Shown here: positions 24,935 to 32,918 of the stretch, piece after piece | Numbering within the stretch: the stretch's first letter is position 1 | How the letters are laid out: every line of letters starts with the position of its first letter | From: Microbacterium sp. MYb72 | GTDB taxonomy: Bacteria > Actinomycetota > Actinomycetes > Actinomycetales > Microbacteriaceae | Reading direction: 5' to 3' | DNA length: 64,000 nt | Assembly: GCF_002979415.1 (NCBI RefSeq) | Contig: NZ_PCOT01000001.1 | Coordinates: 1-64,000 of the forward strand | Notes under the pieces: model-generated | Told to the model about the DNA's origin: nothing | Databases searched by the model: none | The model's input: only the letters and a program-made list of their open reading frames with translations | Program-made: the position numbers and the translations under genes

Positions 24935-25969
24935 CTACGCGTCTCCGCCGAACATGCTCGTCACGGAGCCGTCCTCGAAGACCTCGTGGATGGCGCGAGC
25001 GAGCAGCGGGGCGATCGGGAGGATCGTCAGCTTGTCCCAGCGACGCGACTCGGTGAGCGGGATCGTGTCGGTGATGACGACCTCGTCGATCGACGAGTCC
25101 TGCAGACGCTCGGATGCCGGGTCGCTGAAGATCGCGTGGGTCGCGGCCACGATGACGCGGTGCGCGCCGTTGGCCTTGAGCGCCTGCGCCGCCTTCACGA
25201 TCGTGCCGCCGGTGTCGATCATGTCGTCGACCAGGAGGCAGGTGCGCCCCTCGACGGTGCCGACGATCTCGTGCACGGAGACCTGGTTGGCCACCTTCGG
25301 GTCGCGACGCTTGTGGATGATCGCGAGAGGAGCGCCGAGGCTGTCCGACCAGGTGTCGGCCACGCGGACGCGGCCCATGTCGGGCGAGACGACCGTGAGG
25401 ATCTCACGGTCCTCCTTCGACAGCGTGCGCTGGAAGTAGTCCAGCAGCACCGGCTTCGCGAAGAGATGGTCGACGGGGCCGTCGAAGAAGCCCTGGATCT
25501 GCGCGGCGTGCAGGTCGACGCTCATGACGCGGTCGGCGCCGGCCGTCTTGAGCAGGTCGGCGACGAGACGGGCGCTGATCGGCTCACGACCGCGGCCCTT
25601 CTTGTCCTGACGCGAGTAGGGGTAGTACGGGGCGACGACGGTGATGCGCTTGGCGGACGCGCGCTTGGCCGCGTCGATCATGATGAGCGTCTCCATGAGC
25701 CACTCGTTGACCGGCTCGCCGAACGTCTGCACGAGGAAGAGGTCGCAGCCGCGGATCGAGACCTCGAAGCGCGCGTAGATCTCACCCGACGCGAACGTGC
25801 GGTGCTCGACGGGAGCGATCTCCGTGCCGAGATCAGCGGCGACGGCCGCTGTCAGCTCGGGGTGGGAGCGTCCGCCGGCGATGACCAGCCGCTTCTTCGT
25901 CTTGGCGACGAGACCGGGGGCCACATCGTTGTCGCGGTCCAGTTCGACCGTCTTCTTCTTGCGCGCCAT
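24935..25969 (-). CDS. prs: Ribose-phosphate pyrophosphokinase
   Basis: Makes PRPP from ribose 5-phosphate and ATP for nucleotide, His and Trp synthesis. Landmarks: GEIYARFEVSIRGCDLFLVQ, the flexible-loop/ATP region VVAPYYPYSRQDKK, the divalent-metal signature VMSVDLHAAQIQGFFD, and the PRPP loop LLVDDMIDTGGT. 344 residues, slightly long because of a lysine-rich N-terminal extension common in actinobacteria. It follows glmU with a gap of only six bases, so they share an operon. Confidence 0.97.
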   Translation of the reverse strand: MARKKKTVELDRDNDVAPGLVAKTKKRLVIAGGRSHPELTAAVAADLGTEIAPVEHRTFASGEIYARFEVSIRGCDLFLVQTFGEPVNEWLMETLIMIDAAKRASAKRITVVAPYYPYSRQDKKGRGREPISARLVADLLKTAGADRVMSVDLHAAQIQGFFDGPVDHLFAKPVLLDYFQRTLSKEDREILTVVSPDMGRVRVADTWSDSLGAPLAIIHKRRDPKVANQVSVHEIVGTVEGRTCLLVDDMIDTGGTIVKAAQALKANGAHRVIVAATHAIFSDPASERLQDSSIDEVVITDTIPLTESRRWDKLTILPIAPLLARAIHEVFEDGSVTSMFGGDA

Positions 25970-25975
25970 TGGTCC

Positions 25976-27406
25976 CTACTCCGCCACTCGGGCCCGGGCT
26001 GCGGCATCCGCAGCGTCCGTGCCTGCCCTGTTCTTCTCGACCCAGCCCTCGATGTTGCGCTGAGGCGCGACGCTCATGGCGAGCGATCCGGCGGGGACGT
26101 CCTTGCGGACGACGGCGCCGGCGCCCGTCTTGGCGCCTGCCCCCAGCCTAACGGGCGCGACGAGGGTCGTGTGCGACCCGGTGTGCACCTCGTCCTCGAC
26201 GATGGTGCGGTGCTTGTTGACGTCGTCGTAGTTGGCGGTGATGGTGCTCGCGCCGAGGTTGACGCCCCGCCCGATCGTGGCGTCGCCGACGTACGAGAGG
26301 TGCGGGACCTTGCTGCCCTCGCCGATCTCGGCGTTCTTGGTCTCGACGTAGGCGCCGATCTTGCCCTTGGCGCCGAGGACGGTGCCTGGGCGGAGGAAGG
26401 AGAAGGGGCCGACCGTGGCCTCCGCGCCGATCACGGCGAGGGTGGCGTCGGTGCGGCGGACGATCGCGTCCTCCCCCACCTCGCAGTCGACGAGAGTCGT
26501 GTCGGGGCCGATCACCGCACCGGCGGAGATGGCGGTCGCCCGCAGGATCTGCGTGTGCGGGAGGATCGTCACATCGGGTGCGAGGGTCGCGTCGTCGTCG
26601 ATCCACGTCGTCGCCGGATCGATGATCGTGACGCCCTCCAGCTGCCAGCGGCGCACGATGCGCTCGTTGAGGAGCCGACCCACCAGGGCGAGCTGCGCGC
26701 GATCGTTGACCCCGAAGGTCACGGTGACGTCGGAGACGACGGATGCCGCGACCCGGTCGCCGTCGCGGCGGAGCAGCCCGGGCACGTCGGTGAGGTACAT
26801 CTCGCCCTGGGCGTTGTCCACCCCGATCTCGGGGAGGTAGCGGCGCAGCGTCTCCGCCCGGAAGACGTACATGCCGGCGTTGATCTCGCGGACGGCGGCC
26901 TCGTCGGCGCTGGCATCCTTCTGCTCGACGACGCGGTCCACGCCGCCGTCGGCGTCGCGGATGACGCGCCCGTAGCCCGTCGGGTCGTCGACGACGGCGG
27001 TCATCAGCGTCGCCGGGGCGCCCGCCGCGCGGTGCTCGTCGAGGAAGGAGGCGAGGGTGTCGGCATCGGCGAGCGGGCAGTCGCCGGAGAGCACGAGGAC
27101 GTCGCCGTCGAAGTCGGCCGGGAGGGCGTCGACCGCGACCTGCACGGCGCGGCCGGTGCCCGGCACGTCATCCTGGTCGACGAAGATCGCGTCGGGGTAG
27201 TCGGCGGAGAGCGCCGCGACCACCTGGTCGCGCTCGTGGCGCACGACGACCTCGATGTGGTCGGCGCTCAGCCGTGCGGCGGTGGTGAGCACGTGCCCCA
27301 CCAGCGGACGCCCGCCGATCGGGTGCAGCACCTTCGGCAGGCGCGACTTCATGCGCGTGCCCTGGCCTGCGGCGAGGATGATGATGGCGAGATTGTTCCC
27401 AGTCAT
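25976..27406 (-). CDS. glmU: Bifunctional UDP-GlcNAc pyrophosphorylase / GlcN-1-P acetyltransferase
   Basis: 476 residues. N-terminal uridylyltransferase: LAAGQGTRMKSRLPKVLH, with the catalytic region GTGRAVQVA and GDCPL. C-terminal left-handed beta helix with hexapeptide repeats and the acetyltransferase His in the NKHRTIVEDEVHTGS region. It supplies UDP-GlcNAc for cell wall synthesis. The ATG at 27406 is two bases past the end of tRNA-Gln; any Shine-Dalgarno (CGGAG) would lie inside the tRNA acceptor stem. No other start keeps the conserved N-terminus. Confidence 0.97.
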   Translation of the reverse strand: MTGNNLAIIILAAGQGTRMKSRLPKVLHPIGGRPLVGHVLTTAARLSADHIEVVVRHERDQVVAALSADYPDAIFVDQDDVPGTGRAVQVAVDALPADFDGDVLVLSGDCPLADADTLASFLDEHRAAGAPATLMTAVVDDPTGYGRVIRDADGGVDRVVEQKDASADEAAVREINAGMYVFRAETLRRYLPEIGVDNAQGEMYLTDVPGLLRRDGDRVAASVVSDVTVTFGVNDRAQLALVGRLLNERIVRRWQLEGVTIIDPATTWIDDDATLAPDVTILPHTQILRATAISAGAVIGPDTTLVDCEVGEDAIVRRTDATLAVIGAEATVGPFSFLRPGTVLGAKGKIGAYVETKNAEIGEGSKVPHLSYVGDATIGRGVNLGASTITANYDDVNKHRTIVEDEVHTGSHTTLVAPVRLGAGAKTGAGAVVRKDVPAGSLAMSVAPQRNIEGWVEKNRAGTDAADAAARARVAE

Positions 27407-27407
27407 G

Positions 27408-27479
27408 CTCCGCCGCCAGGACTCGAACCTAGACCTCACAGCTCCAAAGGCTGTCGTGCTGCCATTACACCACGGCGGA
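27408..27479 (-). tRNA. tRNA-Gln (anticodon UUG)
   Basis: A 72-nt cloverleaf: 7-bp acceptor stem (TCCGCCG with CGGCGGA), discriminator G, anticodon stem ACAGC/GCTGT around loop CTTTGGA giving anticodon TTG, and a T-arm with TTCGAGT between CTAGG and CCTGG. The 3' CCA is not encoded. It directly precedes glmU on the same strand. Confidence 0.95.
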
Positions 27480-27540
27480 CCGCGGCATCCGAGTGGGCGC
27501 CGCCCGTCAAGTCTGCCATGCTCACCCCTGTGCGTACGGC

Positions 27541-27546
27541 GATAAT
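27541..27546 (+). promoter_or_regulatory. -10 box of the MarR gene, leaderless layout
   Basis: GATAAT lies six bases before the ATG at 27553, so transcription should begin at or beside the start codon. No Shine-Dalgarno is present. No clear -35 is visible. Confidence 0.5.
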
Positions 27547-27552
27547 GGACGG

Positions 27553-28047
27553 ATGAGCGAGGCGGATGAGGTCGACCGGATCGTCGGAGCGTGGAACACC
27601 CAGCGCCCCGACCTCGACTTCTCCCCCCTCGAGGTCCTCTCCCGCATGGACCGGCTGACCCGGCTGCTCGACCGCGCCCGCCGCGACGTGTTCCGGCGCA
27701 GCGATCTGGAGCCGTGGGAGTGGGACGTGCTGTCTGCCCTCCGCCGGGCGGGGGCGCCGTTCCAGCTCTCCCCCAAACAGCTGCTCCAGCAGACGCTGGT
27801 GTCGAGCGGCACCATGACGAACCGCATCGACCGGCTCGTCGGACGCCGCTTCGTGCGCAGGGAGGCCGACCCCGGCGACGGCCGCAGCGTGCTGGTGATC
27901 CTGACCGACGACGGGCGGATCAGGGTGGATGCCGCGATCACCCGTCTCGTCGATGTGGAGGCCGACCTGCTGCAGGGTCTGTCCCGCGGCGACCGCGATC
28001 GTCTGGCGGGGCTGCTCCGCAAGCTCAGCCTGAGCTTCGACGCCTGA
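27553..28047 (+). CDS. MarR-family transcriptional regulator
   Basis: 164 residues. Winged helix-turn-helix core at ~50-120: PWEWDVLSALRRAG, LSPKQLLQQTLVSSGTMTNRIDRLVGR (recognition helix region) and the wing RREADPGDGRSVLVILTDDG. N- and C-terminal helices would form the dimer interface. The start at 27553 follows a -10 box by six bases, so the mRNA is probably leaderless. Divergent from tRNA-Gln/glmU and convergent with the Rrf2 gene. Effector unknown. Confidence 0.9.
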   Translation: MSEADEVDRIVGAWNTQRPDLDFSPLEVLSRMDRLTRLLDRARRDVFRRSDLEPWEWDVLSALRRAGAPFQLSPKQLLQQTLVSSGTMTNRIDRLVGRRFVRREADPGDGRSVLVILTDDGRIRVDAAITRLVDVEADLLQGLSRGDRDRLAGLLRKLSLSFDA

Positions 28048-28053
28048 GAGCCG

Positions 28054-28518
28054 TCAGCCGAGGAGCCGGCGGTTCTTCTCGATGACCGACGCGGGCAGTC
28101 CGTCGACGATCCCGGCGAGGGTCACGTTCGCCAGCGACGCCCGCCAGGCCTCGTGCGCCGCACGCATGGCGGCAGCCAGCGCACAGGGGTTCCGGCAGTC
28201 CTCCGGGCGGGCGGCGCCGCGCCCCTGCTGACGCAGCTCTCGGCACACGTAGGGGTCCGCCGCGCCGTCGACCGCGATGACGAGGTCGAGGATGCTGATG
28301 CGCTCCGGCTCCCGCGCCAGCCGGAAGCCGCCGCGCGGCCCCGTGCTCCCGGTGAGGATCCCTGCGCGCACGAGCTTGGCGAGCTGCTTGGAGAGGTACG
28401 GACCGGCGACGCCGAAGTGCTCGGACAGCTGCGCCGCGGACACGGTCGAGCCCGGCGGGAGCTGTGCGATCACCGTGGCGGTGTGCAGCACCCATTCCGA
28501 CGTCTCGGGAAGCTTCAC
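28054..28518 (-). CDS. Rrf2-family regulator with three conserved-type cysteines
   Basis: 154 residues. N-terminal winged helix (VSAAQLSEHFGVAGPYLSKQLAKLVRAG as two segments, then the wing STGPRGGFRLAR). C92, C108 and C112 form a three-cysteine cluster in the place where IscR, NsrR and RsrR bind an iron-sulfur cluster. This suggests redox or NO sensing. The GTG start is six bases after a TAGGAT box on the minus strand, again a leaderless layout. Divergent from an NAD(P)-binding gene across a perfect inverted repeat. Confidence 0.88.
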   Translation of the reverse strand: MKLPETSEWVLHTATVIAQLPPGSTVSAAQLSEHFGVAGPYLSKQLAKLVRAGILTGSTGPRGGFRLAREPERISILDLVIAVDGAADPYVCRELRQQGRGAARPEDCRNPCALAAAMRAAHEAWRASLANVTLAGIVDGLPASVIEKNRRLLG

Positions 28519-28540
28519 TTGCCCATCCTACGCGACACCC

Positions 28541-28560
28541 ATATTGTGGACATGCAATAT
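28541..28560. promoter_or_regulatory. Likely Rrf2 operator
   Basis: ATATTG-N8-CAATAT is a perfect inverted repeat in the 61-bp divergent region between the Rrf2 gene and the NmrA-like gene. Its AT-richness in a high-GC genome makes it stand out. Confidence 0.6.
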
Positions 28561-28579
28561 CCATGATTAAGGAGCGGAC

Positions 28580-29329
28580 ATGCGCATCGCAGTGGCAGGC
28601 GGAACGGGACGGATCGGACGACTGGTGGTCGCCGAGCTCGAGAGGGAGGGACACGACGCGGTGTCGCTGACCCGCGGAGAAGGCGTCGACCTGCGCAGCG
28701 GGGACGGGCTCGCCGCACGCCTCGAGGGCGTCGACGCGGTGATCGACGCCACGAATCCCCCGGTCGCGGACGCGGCCGAGGCGGAGGCCACGTTCACGAC
28801 GATCTCGCGCGTCCTCCTCGAGGCGGAGCGGTCCGCCGGAGTCGGGCACCACGTGGCGCTCTCGATCGCCGCACTCGACGCGGTCCGAGGCAACGCTCAC
28901 TACTTCGGCAAGCGCGCCCAGGAGCGCGAGGTGGCGGCGGGTGCCGTGCCCTTCACGATCGTGAGGGCGACCCAGTTCCACGACTTCCCCGCGATGATCG
29001 CCGAGTGGTCGGTCATCGACGGCGAGGGCGTCGTCCCACCGCTGCTGCTGCAGCCGATCGCCCCCGCCGACGTCGCCTCGACCCTCGTCGCCGCCGCGAT
29101 CTCGGCACCGCTCCAGGGGTCGTTCGACCTCGCGGGCCCACGAACGGAGGATGCGGTGGACATGGCGCGTCGCACCCTCGCCGCGAGGGGAAGCACCCTG
29201 GCGCTGCGCGCATCCTGGCGCGGCGCCGCACTGGGGATCGAGTTCGCCGGCGAGGTGCTGCTCCCCGGCGAGGACGCCCGGATCGCGCCGACCACGTTCG
29301 ACGACTGGCTCGCCGCCGGGGCGCGCTGA
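28580..29329 (+). CDS. NmrA-like NAD(P)-binding protein
   Basis: 249 residues of the atypical SDR type. GGTGRIG near the N-terminus is the dinucleotide loop, and FTIVRATQFHDF is typical of NmrA/NAD(P)H-binding proteins. No canonical YxxxK catalytic pair in a normal place (a YFGK occurs near residue 110), so it may act as a reductase or as a redox-ratio sensor. An AAGGAG lies just before the ATG. It is divergent from the Rrf2 gene and probably its target. Confidence 0.82.
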   Translation: MRIAVAGGTGRIGRLVVAELEREGHDAVSLTRGEGVDLRSGDGLAARLEGVDAVIDATNPPVADAAEAEATFTTISRVLLEAERSAGVGHHVALSIAALDAVRGNAHYFGKRAQEREVAAGAVPFTIVRATQFHDFPAMIAEWSVIDGEGVVPPLLLQPIAPADVASTLVAAAISAPLQGSFDLAGPRTEDAVDMARRTLAARGSTLALRASWRGAALGIEFAGEVLLPGEDARIAPTTFDDWLAAGAR

Positions 29330-29347
29330 CGCGCCCCGGCGCACGGC

Positions 29348-30289
29348 TCACACGCGGGGATCGACGACCACGACCACCTTGCCGGTGACACGGCCGGACT
29401 CGACGCGCTCCTGCGCGGCGGCGAGCTCGTCGAGGCCGAACTCGGAGTCGAGGTGCACGGTCACCGCCTCGGACTCGGCGAGAGCGGCGATCTCCGCGAG
29501 CTGCCCGCCGTTCGCGGAGACGAGGATCCGCTCGACCGGTCCGGCGCCCCACGACGCGAGCTCGGCCCTGCGCTCGTCTGTCAGCCCGGTGATCGTGACG
29601 ACGGAGGTCCCGGCCGCGACCGCCCCGCGCGGAGGCAGGGTGTCGTCGACCGTGATGATCACGGCATCCACCGGAGCGATCGCCGCGAGTGCGGCCTCGT
29701 CGCGGTAGTCGACGGTCTCGCTCGCGCCCCACGAGCGCAGCAGCTCGTGCTTGGCGGGGCTCGCGGTGGCGACCACCTCCGCGCCCCTCGCGGCGGCGAG
29801 CTGGATGGCCAGATGGCCGACGCCGCCCGCGCCGCCGAGCACGAGCACCCGCTGCCCCGAACGGACGCCCGCGGTCTCGAGCGCCTGCCATGCGGTCAGG
29901 GCGGCGAGCGGGGCAGCCCCGGCCTGCGCGGTGCTCCATGTGCTCGGCGACGCGGCGAGATCCCCTGCGGCGACGACGGCGTACTCGGCGAGGGTGTGCG
30001 CGGCGGCGGGGAACGCGGCGAGCGCGAACACCCGGTCGCCCTCCGCCCACTCGTCGACGCCGGGCCCGACGTCCGAGACCACCCCCGCGACGTCCCACCC
30101 CGGGAGGTCGGTGTAGATGATGGGCCCGAAGTCGACGGCGGCGGCGCGGATCTTCACGTCGACGGGGTTGAGGCCGGCGGCGCCGACCCTGACGAGCACT
30201 TCTCCGGGGCCGGGAGACGGGATCTCGGTGTCGATGACGGAGACGACCTCAGCCGCCGCCCCTGCACCCGAGTACTTCGCTGAACGCAC
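29348..30289 (-). CDS. Medium-chain NADP-dependent oxidoreductase (quinone-reductase type)
   Basis: 313 residues, GTG start. GroES-like domain (GEVLVRVGAAGLNPVDVKIR, LPGWDVAGVVSDVGPGV) followed by a Rossmann domain with VLGGAGGVGHLAIQLA. The zinc-binding cysteines of alcohol dehydrogenases are absent, as in zinc-independent quinone oxidoreductases. The SPAKHELLRSWGA segment follows the cofactor strand. Convergent with the NmrA-like gene, divergent from the GlxA regulator. Together with the Rrf2 gene this looks like a small redox or electrophile-response neighbourhood. Confidence 0.88.
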   Translation of the reverse strand: MRSAKYSGAGAAAEVVSVIDTEIPSPGPGEVLVRVGAAGLNPVDVKIRAAAVDFGPIIYTDLPGWDVAGVVSDVGPGVDEWAEGDRVFALAAFPAAAHTLAEYAVVAAGDLAASPSTWSTAQAGAAPLAALTAWQALETAGVRSGQRVLVLGGAGGVGHLAIQLAAARGAEVVATASPAKHELLRSWGASETVDYRDEAALAAIAPVDAVIITVDDTLPPRGAVAAGTSVVTITGLTDERRAELASWGAGPVERILVSANGGQLAEIAALAESEAVTVHLDSEFGLDELAAAQERVESGRVTGKVVVVVDPRV

Positions 30290-30396
30290 TGGTCTGCCTT
30301 TCTCTCATGCGGCCGATCCGACCGCTCCACCCAGCCTGGCCTGTCGATCATCGCCCCGACAGTGGCCGGATGGTCAATATGTGTCACGATATAGCC

Positions 30397-31335
30397 ATGC
30401 ACCGCATCGTCGTCGTCGCCCTCCCCGGAGTCTTCCCGTACGAGCTGGGGATCCCCGCCCGCTTCTTCCGCGCCGCCCACCGTGACGGCGAGCCGCTGTA
30501 CTCCGTCACCACCTGCACCCTCGACGGACTCCCCGTGCCCACGAACGCCGACTTCACGGTGACCCCGGCCTCCGACCGGCGCGCGCTCGACACCGCGGAC
30601 ACGATCATCGTGCCCCCGTGGAGCGCCGCAGAGACCTCCGACGACCCGATCGGACTGGCCGAGTTCGGCGACCGGCGGATCGTCAGCTACTGCACCGGCG
30701 CGTTCACGGTCGCGGCATCCGGACTCCTCGACGGCAAGGAGGCGACCACCCACTGGTGCTCGTCGGACGAGTTCGTTCGGCGCTTCCCGCTGGTGCGCAT
30801 GCGCGAGGACGAGCTCTTCGTCGACACCGGTCGTGTGCTGACCGCCGCCGGGGCGTCGGCCGCGGTCGACGCCACCATGCATCTGATCGCGAACGACTTC
30901 GGCGCGGCGGTCGCGGCGACGGTCTCCCAGGTCACGCTCGCGGCACCGCACCGCGGCGGCGGTCAGCGGCAGTTCGTCGCCAGGCCGGCGGTGGCGTCCT
31001 CCCCGACGGTCGGCTCGGCGAGCGACATCCAGACCTGGCTGATCTCCCGCATCGACGAGCCGCTGTCGCTCACGGACGTCGCCGATCGCTTCGGGATGAG
31101 CGTGCGCACTCTGACCCGCCGTTTCCGCGCCGAGACGGGGCGGACGGTGGGCGACTGGTTCGCCGACGCCAGAGTCGACCGCGCCCGCGAGCTGCTGGAG
31201 ACGACCGACCTCCTCGTCGACGACGTGGCCGCGCGTTCGGGCTTCGCCACCGGGGCGGCGCTGCGCAAGCACTTCCGCGACCGGATCGGACTGGCCCCGC
31301 AGCAGTACCGCTCCCGGTTCACGCAGGCCGCGTAG
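30397..31335 (+). CDS. GlxA-family AraC-type regulator with DJ-1/PfpI domain
   Basis: 312 residues. N-terminal DJ-1/PfpI-like domain (residues ~1-190; the nucleophile-elbow position reads VSYCTGAF) and a C-terminal AraC double helix-turn-helix (~215-312: PLSLTDVADRFGMSVRTLTRRF, VDDVAARSGFATGAALRKHF). The start at 30397 gives the family N-terminus MHRIVVVALPGVFPYEL; the upstream in-frame ATGs lack a ribosome-binding site. An AT-rich GATATAG lies just before it. Divergent from the oxidoreductase, possibly its activator. Confidence 0.88.
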   Translation: MHRIVVVALPGVFPYELGIPARFFRAAHRDGEPLYSVTTCTLDGLPVPTNADFTVTPASDRRALDTADTIIVPPWSAAETSDDPIGLAEFGDRRIVSYCTGAFTVAASGLLDGKEATTHWCSSDEFVRRFPLVRMREDELFVDTGRVLTAAGASAAVDATMHLIANDFGAAVAATVSQVTLAAPHRGGGQRQFVARPAVASSPTVGSASDIQTWLISRIDEPLSLTDVADRFGMSVRTLTRRFRAETGRTVGDWFADARVDRARELLETTDLLVDDVAARSGFATGAALRKHFRDRIGLAPQQYRSRFTQAA

Positions 31336-31345
31336 GCTTGACCGA

Positions 31346-32272
31346 ATGGGCATGCCCTCCCCCCTCCCCATGCGCGACGGCGTCGGCGCGACCCGTCTGC
31401 ACGTGCCGATGAGCGGCGCCTGGCCGACGATCTCCGCCTACATGGTCGAACGGTTCTTCCACATGGATCCGGAGCGGCTGCTGGTGCGCTTCGACCGCGG
31501 TGAGATCGTCGCCCGCGACGGCAGCGCACTGGCCAGGGACACCCCGCTCGGCGCCGAGGAGTTCGTCTGGTACTACCGCGACCCGCCGCCCGAGAAGGAC
31601 ATCCCCTTCGAGATCGTCCTGCTGCATCAGGATCGCGACCTCGTCGTCGTCGACAAGCCGCACTTCCTGCCGACGACACCCGGAGGCAGGTTCCTGCAGA
31701 ACTCGGCGCTGGTCCGCCTGCGGAACCTCCTCGGCATCCCGGAGCTCACCCCCATCCACCGCCTCGACCGCGCCACCGCGGGTCTGCTGATGTTCTCGGC
31801 ACGCCCCGAGACGCGGGGCGCGTACCAGCTGCTGTTCGAGAACCGTCAGGTGCAGAAGGTGTACGAAGCGGTGTCGGCGCGACCGGCGGACTGGGATGCC
31901 GCGATGCTCCCCCTGGTCTACCGCAACCACATCGTGAAGCACCGCGGCGAGGTGCGCGTGCGGGTGGATGCCGAGCGCGAGCCGAACGCGGAGACCCTGA
32001 TCGAGCTGATCGCCGCCGATGAGCGCGTCGTGCACACGCTGCTGCGCCCGCACAGCGGCAAGATGCACGAGCTGCGCGTGCATCTCGCCGCCCTCGGTCT
32101 CGGCATCCTCAACGACGGGTTCTATCCCGTGCTGCGGCCGGAGAAGCCCGACGACTTCGAGGCCCCCCTCCAGCTGCTGGCGCGGGAGTTGCGCTTCGTC
32201 GATCCGCTGAGCGGCGCCGAGCGCGAATTCGCGACCGGTCTCGCTCTGAAGGAGGCCCCTAGCGCCGCATGA
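31346..32272 (+). CDS. RluA-family rRNA/tRNA pseudouridine synthase
   Basis: 308 residues. D141 in the HRLDRATAGLL motif is the catalytic aspartate. Further family motifs are VVVDKPHFLPTTPGGRF and the C-terminal RPHSGKMHELRVHLAALG. It isomerises uridine to pseudouridine in structured RNA; the site is not predictable. No S4 domain is evident. The 3' end overlaps the convergent metI gene by 14 bases. Confidence 0.92.
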   Translation: MGMPSPLPMRDGVGATRLHVPMSGAWPTISAYMVERFFHMDPERLLVRFDRGEIVARDGSALARDTPLGAEEFVWYYRDPPPEKDIPFEIVLLHQDRDLVVVDKPHFLPTTPGGRFLQNSALVRLRNLLGIPELTPIHRLDRATAGLLMFSARPETRGAYQLLFENRQVQKVYEAVSARPADWDAAMLPLVYRNHIVKHRGEVRVRVDAEREPNAETLIELIAADERVVHTLLRPHSGKMHELRVHLAALGLGILNDGFYPVLRPEKPDDFEAPLQLLARELRFVDPLSGAEREFATGLALKEAPSAA

Positions 32273-32918
32273 CCTTGCGCGCCAGACGGGTGCCGAGCAC
32301 CTGCACGAGGTGCACGAACACGACGATGAGGATGATCGCGGCCCACATCACGACCGGCTCGAACTGCCGGAAGCCGTAGATCTGGGCGAACGCGCCGAGG
32401 CCGCCGCCGCCGATCAGACCTGCCATCGCGGTCATGTCGATCAGCGCCACGACGATGAACGTGTACCCGAGGATCAGCGGCCCGAGCGACTCGGGGATCG
32501 CCACGGTGAACAGGATGCGCAGGGGGCCTGCGCCCATCGACCTCGCCGCCTCGATCACGCCGGGCGAGACCGACACGAGATGCTGCTCGACGATGCGCCC
32601 GATGGCGAAGGAGGCCGCGAGGCCGATGATGAAGGCGCCGGCGGTGGTGCCGATGCCCACCCCGACCACGACGCGTGCGAGGGGCTGCGCGACCGCCATG
32701 AAGATCACGAACGGGATCGGGCGGAAGAAGTTCACGACGAGGTTGATGAGGAACGAGACGACGCGGTTCTCGACGAGACCGCCAGGGCGCGTGACGTAGA
32801 GGATCACGCCGATCAGGAGACCGAGGATCCCGGAGATCACGAGCGCCACGGAGGTCATGTACAGCGTCTCGAGCGCGGACTTCCAGAACTCCGGCCACAG
32901 TTCCATCAGACGTTCCAT
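32259..32918 (-). CDS. metI: Methionine ABC transporter permease
   Basis: 219 residues with five or six membrane helices of the MetI type. The ATPase-docking EAA-like loop is EAARSMGAGPLRILFTVAIPES, and GLIGGGGLGAFAQIYGF near the C-terminus is highly typical. Its ATG overlaps the last base of metN (32918), so they are coupled. Together with MetN and MetQ it imports L- and D-methionine. Confidence 0.95.
   Translation of the reverse strand: MERLMELWPEFWKSALETLYMTSVALVISGILGLLIGVILYVTRPGGLVENRVVSFLINLVVNFFRPIPFVIFMAVAQPLARVVVGVGIGTTAGAFIIGLAASFAIGRIVEQHLVSVSPGVIEAARSMGAGPLRILFTVAIPESLGPLILGYTFIVVALIDMTAMAGLIGGGGLGAFAQIYGFRQFEPVVMWAAIILIVVFVHLVQVLGTRLARKVMRR

Noticed and set aside
24902..27556. 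884-codon plus-strand frame over prs and glmU
   Set aside because: It runs antisense to two well-supported genes and a tRNA.
30307..30396. Longer N-terminus for the GlxA-type regulator
   Set aside because: The extra residues are not part of the DJ-1 fold and the upstream ATGs have no Shine-Dalgarno.
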